Part shown: positions 16,937 to 23,138 of the stretch, piece after piece
How the letters are laid out: each line of letters begins with the position of its first letter
Numbering within the stretch: position 1 is the stretch's first letter
From: Pseudomonadota bacterium
GTDB lineage: Bacteria; Pseudomonadota; Gammaproteobacteria; Xanthomonadales; Xanthomonadaceae
DNA length: 24,600 bases
Direction: 5' to 3'
Assembly (NCBI GenBank): GCA_023386795.1
Contig: JAEWJB010000133.1
Location: forward strand, 1 to 24,600
Program-made: the position numbers and the translations under genes
The notes under the pieces: model-generated
Told to the model about the DNA's origin: nothing
The model's database searches: none
The model's input: only the letters and a program-made list of their open reading frames with translations

Positions 16937-17878
16937 ATGTCCAGACCGCCGTTGCACGCCCTGCAGGGTTTCGTCACCGCCGCGAGGCTGGGCAACCTGT
17001 CGCGCGCGGCCGAGGCCATGCACCTGACCGTCAGCGCGCTCAGCCACCAGATGCGCACGCTGGAAGAGCGGTTGGGCTACCCGCTGTTGCGTCGCCATCC
17101 GCGCGGCGTGGTGCCCACGCCCGAAGGGCAGCGCCTGCTGGAGCGCATCGCCCCGCACCTGGATGCCATTGCCCGCGAAGTGCAGCCGTTCGCTGCAAGA
17201 CGCGACGATGTCCTCACCCTCAGCATTACGCCTTCGATGGCCTCGGCGTGGCTGGTGCCACGCCTTGGACAGTTCTTCGCCGCACATCCCAAAGTCGAGA
17301 TCAGCCTGCTTTCCAGCGAGCGCGTGGTGGATTTCGAACGCGAGCTGCAGGTGGATGCGGCGATGCGGGTCGGCCATGGCCGCTGGCCCGGGGTCACCGC
17401 CGAGCCGCTGTTCGACGAATGGCTGGTGCCGATGGCCAGCCCCGCGCTGGTACAGCGCATGGGCGGGGTGGCCGCCCAGCCGCTGTCGCAATGGCCGCTG
17501 CTGGGCGACCCCGACGGCCAGTGGAACAGCTGGTTCGAGCTGGCCGGCGAGGCGCCGCCCAGCCGCTACGTTGCCTTCCTCGACGACTCCGAATCCCACC
17601 ACCGCGCCGCGCTGGACGGTGTTGGTGTCGCGCTGGGCCGGGTGACGCGCGCGCGGCTGCTCATCGACTCCGGCCAGTTGGTACCGTTGTCTGCGCACCG
17701 GCTCAAGACGAACTACTCGCACTACCTCGTGCACCCGGCGCGCTCCGCCACCCATCGCGGCTTCGGGCAGTTCCGCGCCTGGCTGCTGGAGCAGGCCGCC
17801 GCGCACGTGCGCGACACCGACAAGGCGCTGGCGCTGCCCGCCGCAGGCCGGGCAAGCCGCGCGCCCCGGCGACGCTGA
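16937..17878 (+). CDS. LysR family transcriptional regulator (GcvA-like)
   Basis: This 313-residue LysR-type regulator has an N-terminal winged helix-turn-helix at residues 6-65 (LHALQGFVTAARLGNLSRAAEAMHLTVSALSHQMRTLEERLG) and a C-terminal periplasmic-binding-like effector domain (about 92-295). The DNA-binding part resembles the GcvA group (PPLHALQGF). The C-terminal tail after residue 300 is rich in Arg, Ala and Pro. The start is the ATG at 16937 with a modest AAGG upstream. It stands between icd and aceK and is divergent from a 68-residue gene. Its stop is 13 bases before the aceK start, so some co-transcription with aceK is likely even if aceK has its own promoter. The effector is unknown. 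Confidence 0.92.
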   Translation: MSRPPLHALQGFVTAARLGNLSRAAEAMHLTVSALSHQMRTLEERLGYPLLRRHPRGVVPTPEGQRLLERIAPHLDAIAREVQPFAARRDDVLTLSITPSMASAWLVPRLGQFFAAHPKVEISLLSSERVVDFERELQVDAAMRVGHGRWPGVTAEPLFDEWLVPMASPALVQRMGGVAAQPLSQWPLLGDPDGQWNSWFELAGEAPPSRYVAFLDDSESHHRAALDGVGVALGRVTRARLLIDSGQLVPLSAHRLKTNYSHYLVHPARSATHRGFGQFRAWLLEQAAAHVRDTDKALALPAAGRASRAPRRR

Positions 17879-17879
17879 G

Positions 17880-17894
17880 TACACTGCCGGCATG
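17880..17894 (+). promoter_or_regulatory. -10 box giving a probable leaderless aceK mRNA
   Basis: TACACT (17880-17885) begins two bases after the LysR stop and lies six bases before the aceK ATG at 17892, placing the start point at the ATG. The bases GCCGGCATG and the spacing are identical to the queF start. No Shine-Dalgarno or clear -35 is visible. Confidence 0.5.
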
Positions 17895-19631
17895 TCCACC
17901 GTCTTGTCGACGCCACAGTCCGAACGCCGTGCCGAAGCCATCGGCCGGGCGGTCTTCGATGCCTTCGAGGATTACCACGCGCGCTTTGCCGAGATCACCC
18001 GCCGCGCAAAACTGCGCTTCGAGACCCGCGATTGGACGGCCGCGCGCGACGATGCGGTCGCGCGCATCGCGTTGTACGACCAGTGCATCGGCGAGTGCAT
18101 GCTGCGCCTTCGCGCGGTGCTGATGGGGCAGGCGCACGATCGCGCGCTGTGGATTCGCGCGCGCGAGCAGTACACCACGCTGCTGGCCGGCCTGATCGAC
18201 CAGGAACTCTACAAGACCTTCTACAACACGCTGACGCGGCGATACTTCCGCACGCAGGGCGTGGATTCGCACATCGAGTTCGTCGCGCTCGACATCGAGC
18301 CGACCGACGCCATCACCCACCCGGTGGCGCATCACAGCTATGCGGTATCGCCCGGTCGGTTGACCGAGGTGTTGATGCGCGTGCTCGGCGACTATCCGTT
18401 CGGCGTGCCCTATGCGCATCGCACGCGTTGCGCGGCGGCCATCGCGGTGCGCCTGCACGACGACCTCGCGCATTGGGGTGAGCATCCTGTGCGGGGGATC
18501 GAACTGCTGGACACCGTGTTCTATCGCGAGCGCCGTGCCTATCTGGTGGGCCGCGTATTCGGCGAGCACCGCTTCTCGCCTTGCGTGATCGCACTGGTGA
18601 ACGATGACGCCGGGCTGCGCGCGGAAGCCGTGCTGACCCGGCGCAGCGACGTGGCGCAGCTTTTCAGCAATTCCCGCAGCTACTTCCAGGCCGACCTGCC
18701 GACCGTGGGCGATGCGGTGGTGTTCCTGCGCAGCCTGTTGACGCACAAGCCGATCGACGAGCTGTACACCATGCTCGGCCGTGCCAAGCAGGGCAAGACC
18801 GAGCGTTACCGCACGTTCTTCCGCCACTTCGAGGCGCAGCCGCACGAGCAGCTGGTGCAGGCGGAAGGCACCCCCGGCATGGTGATGGCGGTGTTCACGC
18901 TGCCCAGCTATCCGCTGGTATTCAAGCTGATCCGCGACCGATTCGCCTACCCGAAGAAGATGAGCCGTGCCGAGGTGGAGGGGAAGTATGAGCTGGTGTT
19001 CCAGCTCGACCGCATCGGCCGCCTGCTTGATGCGCAGCCCTATCGGTTCCTGCGCTTTCCCCGTGAGCGCTTTGCCGAACCGCTGCTGCGCGAACTGCGC
19101 GAGACCTGCGCGCTGAGCGTGAGCGAGGAGGGCGAGGACCTGATCTTCGACCTGTGCTACATCCAGCGCCGCCTGCGCCCGCTCAACCTGTACCTGCGCG
19201 AGCAGCTGCCCGAACCGGCGCGTGCCGCCGCGCTCGACTATGCGCAGGCGATCAAGGACATGGCGCGCAACAACATATTTCCCGGCGACATGCTGCTAAA
19301 GAACTTCGGCATCACCCGCCACCAGCGTGCCGTGTTCTACGACTACGACGAGCTGTGCCTGGTCACCGACTGCGAGTTCCGCGACTGGCCGCAGGCGACC
19401 ACCTACGAGGAGCAGATGGCCGCCGAGCCTTGGTTCCATGTGGGCCCGCACGATGTGTTCCCCGAGCGCTTCCCGCTGTTCATGGGGCTGCCGGCGCAGA
19501 TGCTCGAAGCGGTGCGCGTGCATCATGGCGAGCTGTTCGACCCCCGCTGGTGGCGCGACCTGCAGGCACGGCTGCGCGAGGACGATTATCCGGATACGCC
19601 GCCTTATGCGGAGCGGTTGCGGTTGGCGTGA
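17892..19631 (+). CDS. aceK: Isocitrate dehydrogenase kinase/phosphatase
   Basis: This 579-residue bifunctional enzyme (E. coli AceK has 578) phosphorylates and dephosphorylates isocitrate dehydrogenase to divert carbon to the glyoxylate bypass. The N-terminal regulatory domain covers about residues 1-310. The kinase-like domain has the ATP loop AEGTPGMVMAVFTLPSYPLVFK (324-345, with Lys345 in the VFK position), then NNIFPGDMLLKNFGITRH (461-477, Asp466) and YDYDEL (483-488, with the metal-binding Asp pair). All are intact, so the protein should be active. It sits two genes downstream of a monomeric isocitrate dehydrogenase, whereas characterised AceK targets are the dimeric type. No aceA or aceB is in the window. 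The start shows a leaderless arrangement. Confidence 0.96.
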   Translation: MSTVLSTPQSERRAEAIGRAVFDAFEDYHARFAEITRRAKLRFETRDWTAARDDAVARIALYDQCIGECMLRLRAVLMGQAHDRALWIRAREQYTTLLAGLIDQELYKTFYNTLTRRYFRTQGVDSHIEFVALDIEPTDAITHPVAHHSYAVSPGRLTEVLMRVLGDYPFGVPYAHRTRCAAAIAVRLHDDLAHWGEHPVRGIELLDTVFYRERRAYLVGRVFGEHRFSPCVIALVNDDAGLRAEAVLTRRSDVAQLFSNSRSYFQADLPTVGDAVVFLRSLLTHKPIDELYTMLGRAKQGKTERYRTFFRHFEAQPHEQLVQAEGTPGMVMAVFTLPSYPLVFKLIRDRFAYPKKMSRAEVEGKYELVFQLDRIGRLLDAQPYRFLRFPRERFAEPLLRELRETCALSVSEEGEDLIFDLCYIQRRLRPLNLYLREQLPEPARAAALDYAQAIKDMARNNIFPGDMLLKNFGITRHQRAVFYDYDELCLVTDCEFRDWPQATTYEEQMAAEPWFHVGPHDVFPERFPLFMGLPAQMLEAVRVHHGELFDPRWWRDLQARLREDDYPDTPPYAERLRLA

Positions 19632-19634
19632 GGT

Positions 19635-19663
19635 TTGCGCGCCGCGCGGCACTGCGGTGTAAT
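19635..19663 (+). promoter_or_regulatory. Sigma-70 promoter of the TonB-C-like gene
   Basis: TTGCGC (19635-19640) and TGTAAT (19658-19663, 5/6 to consensus) are 17 bases apart, starting four bases after the aceK stop. The start would be near 19670, giving a short leader that contains AAGGAG (19681-19686). The gene is therefore probably transcribed independently of aceK. Confidence 0.65.
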
Positions 19664-19693
19664 CGTTGTACGTCAACCTCAAGGAGCGTGGTG

Positions 19694-20575
19694 ATGATGA
19701 AGGTGATCCGCATGCTGGCACTGGCCTCGGTACTGGGCGGCACGCTGGCGGCTTCGCCGGCGCAGGGCGCGTCGGGCGCCGGCCCGGGTAGCGTGCGCAA
19801 GCAGATCGAGTCCAGCTTGCTGGTGGAGGGCGAGGTCTACATCGAGACCGATGGTTCTGTCTCGCACCTGGACCTCAAGAAGGAAGATCAGCTGCCGGGC
19901 GGCGTGGTCAAGATGGTGCGCGACAATGCGCTGCAATGGAGATTCCAGTCGATCCAGCGCGACGGCCAGGCCGTTCCCGCGATCGCGCCCATGCGCCTTC
20001 GCGTGGTGGCCCGGAAGCTGGAAGGAGATCGTTACGAGATTGCGTTGCGTGGGGTGAACTTCGAGCGCTATGACGCCAAGGACCCGCAATCGGTGGCGTA
20101 TGAAAAGCTGGATCCGCCGAGCTATCCAAGCGATGCCTTCCGGTCCGGTGCCGCCGGTACCGTCTACCTTGCCGTGAAGGTGGGGCGCGATGGCCGCGTG
20201 GAGGATATCGTGGCCGAGCAGGTGAACCTGCGCGTGATCGCCAGCGAGGGCGAGATGAACCGATTCCGCAAGTTGTTCGCTGACAGCGCCGTCGCCGCGT
20301 CCCGGCAATGGCGCTTCCGCGTGCCCACCGAGGGCGAGGCGGCCGCCAAACCTTACTGGAGCGTGCGCATCCCGGTCAGTTATTCGCTGGACAGGGGCCC
20401 GAGCGAAAGCGACTACGGCAAGTGGGTGAGCTACATCCCCGGCCCGCGCCAGCCTGTGCCGTGGCGTGATGAAAGCAGGTCGACCGATATCGCGCCCGAC
20501 ACCCTGGTCGAGGGTGGGGTCTATATGGCCGACAGCCATGCGCCGAAGCTGCTGACCCCACTGCAGGGCGGCTGA
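19694..20575 (+). CDS. Periplasmic protein with TonB C-terminal-like domains
   Basis: This 293-residue exported protein has a signal peptide (about residues 1-26, ending SPAQGA). Two regions look like TonB-C/TonB-family modules: a degenerate one at about 44-107 (VEGEVYIETDGSVSHLDL...NALQWRFQ) and a clearer one at about 141-230 (PSYPSDAFRSGAAGTVYLAVKVGRDGRVEDIVAEQV...SRQWRFRVP). Classic TonB has a membrane anchor and a proline-rich spacer; neither is obvious here, so a role as energy transducer is unproven. The start at 19694 has AAGGAG seven bases upstream; a tandem ATG three bases later is equally possible. It has its own promoter and ends at a terminator shared with rho. Confidence 0.8.
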   Translation: MMKVIRMLALASVLGGTLAASPAQGASGAGPGSVRKQIESSLLVEGEVYIETDGSVSHLDLKKEDQLPGGVVKMVRDNALQWRFQSIQRDGQAVPAIAPMRLRVVARKLEGDRYEIALRGVNFERYDAKDPQSVAYEKLDPPSYPSDAFRSGAAGTVYLAVKVGRDGRVEDIVAEQVNLRVIASEGEMNRFRKLFADSAVAASRQWRFRVPTEGEAAAKPYWSVRIPVSYSLDRGPSESDYGKWVSYIPGPRQPVPWRDESRSTDIAPDTLVEGGVYMADSHAPKLLTPLQGG

Positions 20576-20590
20576 CACTTTCGGCGGCCC

Positions 20591-20622
20591 GACAAAAAAA
20601 CGCCCCGCGAAAGCGGGGCGTT
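20591..20622. terminator. Bidirectional intrinsic terminator between the TonB-like gene and rho
   Basis: Perfect 10-bp arms (20599-20608 and 20613-20622, AACGCCCCGC and complement) with a GAAA loop are flanked by a seven-A run (20594-20600). Read from rho on the minus strand, the stem is followed by TTTTTTT, a strong signal. In the plus direction the tail (TTCTGTTT) is weaker. It serves two convergent genes. Confidence 0.92.
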
Positions 20623-20646
20623 CTGTTTGCGGCGTCCTGTGTCGAC

Positions 20647-22365
20647 TCAGCGCTTCATCGAATTGAAGAACTCGTCGTTGGACTTGGTGCTCTTCATCTT
20701 GTCGAGCAGGAATTCCATCGCGGCGATTTCGTCCATCGGGTGCAGCAGCTTGCGCAGGATCCAGATCTTCTGCAGCAGCTCCGGCTCGATGAGCAGGTCC
20801 TCGCGGCGCGTGCCCGAGCGGTTGATGTCGATCGCCGGGTAGACGCGCTTCTCGGTGATGCGGCGGTTCAGGTGCACTTCGCTGTTGCCGGTGCCCTTGA
20901 ACTCTTCGTAGATCACTTCGTCCATCTTCGAGCCGGTCTCGACCAGCGCGGTGGCGATGATGGTCAGCGAACCGCCTTCCTCGACGTTGCGCGCCGCGCC
21001 GAAGAAACGCTTCGGACGGTGCAGGGCGTTGGCGTCCACGCCGCCGGTCAGCACCTTGCCGGAGCTGGGCACGACGTTGTTGTAGGCGCGCGCCAGGCGG
21101 GTGATCGAGTCAAGCAGGATCACCACGTCCTTCTTGTGCTCGACCAGGCGCTTGGCCCGCTCGATCACCATCTCGGCGACCTGCACGTGGCGCGCGGCCG
21201 GCTCGTCGAAGGTCGAACTGATGACCTCGCCGCGCACGGTGCGCTGCATTTCCGTCACTTCTTCCGGACGCTCGTCGATGAGCAGCACGATCATGTGCAC
21301 GTCCGGGTGGTTGGTCGTGATCGCCGTGGCGATCTGCTGCATCATCATCGTCTTGCCGGCCTTGGGCGGCGAGACGATCAGCGCGCGCTGTCCCTTGCCC
21401 TGCGGGGCCATCAGGTCGAGGATGCGGCCGGCGATGTCTTCGGAGGACCCGTTGCCGCGTTCCAGCGTGAAGCGCTTGCGCGGGAACAGCGGGGTCAGGT
21501 TCTCGAACAGCACCTTGTTCTTGGACGCTTCCAGCGGCTCGCCGTTGATCGTGTCGATCGTGGACAGCGCGAAGTAGCGCTCGCCGTCCTTCGGGAAGCG
21601 GATGCGCCCGGACAGGTAGTCGCCGGTACGCAGGTTGAAGCGGCGGATCTGGCTGGGCGAGATGTAGGTGTCGTCCGGGCCGGCCAGGTAGCTGGCTTCG
21701 GCCGCGCGCAGGAAGCCGAAGCCGTCCGGCAGGATTTCCAGCACGCCGTCGGCGGCCACGCCGTCACCGTGGCGGGTCAGCACCTTCAGCAGCGCGAAAA
21801 TCACGTCCTGCTTGCGGGCGCGGGCCACGCCGTCGTGGATGTTCAGTTGCTCGGCGATGTCCAGCAGCTTTTGCGCCGGCATCTGCTTCAGATCGCTCAG
21901 GGAGTAGATCGGAAAGCCTTCGGGCACGTTCGGCGCCGGGCGCGGCGGCTGGTTCTGGTGTTCGCCGCCGCCTTCGTTCGGCATCCCGCCGTTCTCGTAG
22001 CGCTCGCGCTGGCGGTCGCGGCGGTTGCGGAACCGGTCGCGGCGGTTGCCGCCCTGGCCCTGCTGGTTGTTCTGATTGTTCTGGTTCTGGTGGTTGAAGC
22101 GCTGCTGCCCACCTTCGCGCGGCTCGCCTGCACCGCCTTCGGCAGCAGGGGCGGAGGACGTCGCGGGGGCGGACGGGGCTTCGGTGGCGGCGGCGCGCGG
22201 CGCTTCGGCGGGCGGGCTCGGCGGCAACGGCAGATCGGTTTGCGGCGTGGCCGGGGCGCTATCGCTGGCGCCTTCGGCGGCGGCCTTGCTCACGCGGGTC
22301 TTGCGCACGCGCTTTTCGACGGGGGCGTCGACGCTCCCGGTTTCGGAAGGAGTATTCTCGGACAA
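20647..22365 (-). CDS. rho: Transcription termination factor Rho with long disordered N-terminus
   Basis: This 572-residue hexameric RNA-dependent ATPase ends transcription at Rho-dependent sites; E. coli Rho has 419 residues. The extra length is at the N-terminus: residues 1-150 are low complexity, Ala/Pro-rich then Gln/Asn-rich (88-105) then Arg/Gly-rich (107-126). The Rho N-domain follows (YSLSDLKQMPAQKLLDIAEQ, from 154), then primary RNA-binding residues (LPDGFGFLR, 212-220), Walker A SPPKAGKT (332-339), Walker B VVILLDS (Asp419), the Q-loop (VLTGGVDANAL) and the C-terminal ATPase end. I chose a TTG start at 22365: it has GAGGA nine bases upstream and gives MSENTPSE, while the longer ATG at 22533 lies in the leader. 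It follows trxA by 237 bases, with rhlB divergent beyond, as in E. coli. Confidence 0.95.
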   Translation of the reverse strand: MSENTPSETGSVDAPVEKRVRKTRVSKAAAEGASDSAPATPQTDLPLPPSPPAEAPRAAATEAPSAPATSSAPAAEGGAGEPREGGQQRFNHQNQNNQNNQQGQGGNRRDRFRNRRDRQRERYENGGMPNEGGGEHQNQPPRPAPNVPEGFPIYSLSDLKQMPAQKLLDIAEQLNIHDGVARARKQDVIFALLKVLTRHGDGVAADGVLEILPDGFGFLRAAEASYLAGPDDTYISPSQIRRFNLRTGDYLSGRIRFPKDGERYFALSTIDTINGEPLEASKNKVLFENLTPLFPRKRFTLERGNGSSEDIAGRILDLMAPQGKGQRALIVSPPKAGKTMMMQQIATAITTNHPDVHMIVLLIDERPEEVTEMQRTVRGEVISSTFDEPAARHVQVAEMVIERAKRLVEHKKDVVILLDSITRLARAYNNVVPSSGKVLTGGVDANALHRPKRFFGAARNVEEGGSLTIIATALVETGSKMDEVIYEEFKGTGNSEVHLNRRITEKRVYPAIDINRSGTRREDLLIEPELLQKIWILRKLLHPMDEIAAMEFLLDKMKSTKSNDEFFNSMKR

Positions 22366-22374
22366 GTGCTTGAT

Positions 22375-22379
22375 TCCTC
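22375..22379 (-). promoter_or_regulatory. Ribosome binding site supporting the rho TTG start
   Basis: GAGGA on the minus strand lies nine bases before the TTG at 22363-22365. No ATG or GTG with a comparable site is present nearby in frame. Confidence 0.65.
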
Positions 22380-22401
22380 GCTTGTATATGCGAGCGCCCG
22401 G

Positions 22402-22446
22402 CAGAGGGGCGAGCTTAGGGGTGGTCGGGGAGTCTGGAGGGAGTTT
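22402..22446 (-). promoter_or_regulatory. C-rich, G-poor stretch in the rho leader (candidate rut site)
   Basis: On the minus strand these 45 bases hold 24 C and only 5 G, with repeated YC dinucleotides such as CTCC, CCCC and ACCACC. The surrounding genome is roughly balanced in C and G. Such C>G bubbles are where Rho loads on RNA. The stretch lies 37 bases before the rho start, which fits autogenous attenuation as known for E. coli rho. Confidence 0.5.
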
Positions 22447-22541
22447 CCAGCGGGGTGCGGCACACGCAAGGCGGCCGGATGGGCTGACGTTAACACCGCC
22501 CCATCGAGGCGCGCAAGCGGCTGGCGGCCGCATGATTCAAG

Positions 22542-22589
22542 TGCCGGCAGGGTGCCGGCAGGCTCCGTCCGGCTTGGCCGGGCGGAGCC
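22542..22589 (-). terminator. Structured trxA-rho intergenic element
   Basis: Just beyond the trxA stop is a strong hairpin (22561-22573 and 22577-22589; seven pairs, a G.T pair, five pairs, 3-base loop). In the minus direction it is followed by two tandem TGCCGGCA palindromes (22553-22560 and 22542-22549). No T-run follows, so it may reduce rather than abolish read-through from trxA into rho. Confidence 0.4.
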
Positions 22590-22602
22590 GCAGGGTCAAG
22601 CC

Positions 22603-22944
22603 TCAGGCGACCGCGCCGCCCAGGCTCTTGTCGATCATCTGGGTCAGCTGGCCCTTGCCGACCGCGCCGATCTGCGAGGCCTGGACCTGGCCGTCCTTAA
22701 ACAGCAGCAGCATCGGGATCGAACGCACGTGGTACTTCACGGCCAGGGCGCGGTTCTCGTCCACGTTCACCTTGGCCACCTTCAGCTTGCCGTCGTAGGC
22801 GCTGGCCAGCTCGTCCAGCACCGGGGCGATCATCTTGCACGGGCCGCACCATTCGGCCCAGAAATCCACCAGCACCGGCTCGCCCGATTGCAGGACGGCG
22901 TTATCGAAGTCGGCTTCGCCGACATGTAGAACCTTGTCGCTCAC
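22603..22944 (-). CDS. trxA: Thioredoxin 1
   Basis: This 113-residue cytosolic thioredoxin reduces disulfides in ribonucleotide reductase, PAPS reductase and other proteins. It has the full fold with FWAEWCGPCKMIAPVLDELA, where the active-site CGPC is Cys33 to Cys36, and the cis-proline segment SIPMLLLF (Pro77). Length is typical. The frame is open to 23115, but the GTG at 22944 is chosen because GGAG (22951-22954) lies six bases before it and the family N-terminus (SDKVLHV) begins there. It is upstream of rho on the same strand and divergent from rhlB with about 194 bases between, the order also found in E. coli. Confidence 0.97.
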   Translation of the reverse strand: MSDKVLHVGEADFDNAVLQSGEPVLVDFWAEWCGPCKMIAPVLDELASAYDGKLKVAKVNVDENRALAVKYHVRSIPMLLLFKDGQVQASQIGAVGKGQLTQMIDKSLGGAVA

Positions 22945-22950
22945 TTTGGT

Positions 22951-22954
22951 CTCC
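22951..22954 (-). promoter_or_regulatory. Ribosome binding site fixing the trxA GTG start
   Basis: GGAG on the minus strand, six bases before the GTG at 22942-22944, excludes the longer reading frame that would enter the divergent promoter region. Confidence 0.75.
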
Positions 22955-23138
22955 TGGGAACCCGGGCCGGACCCGGAACCGGGGCCGGCCGCCACATTGC
23001 GGTAAACTGGGGCATTGCGCGGCGGAATCAAGCCACTGTCTGAAGCCGCGCTGTCCGGTGCAAGGGCCGCAGTTTGCGACGCTGCCGGAATCGATGCAAG
23101 CCGCGCCCGGGCCACTCCAGGCGCCTCAAGAAGACGGA

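Noticed and set aside
22366..22533. Longer Rho starting from the ATG at 22533
   Set aside because: The added 56 residues are of random composition and include the C-rich leader. The TTG at 22365 has GAGGA and gives the expected family start.
20740..22929. 729-codon open frame on the plus strand, antisense to rho and trxA
   Set aside because: It is a shadow of the codon usage of rho, is low-complexity throughout, and lacks any ribosome binding site or domain.
23014..23043. Ten-codon leader peptide with an ATT start after a TAAACT box, upstream of rhlB
   Set aside because: The arrangement resembles the leaderless starts, but ATT is very rarely used and no independent signal supports translation.
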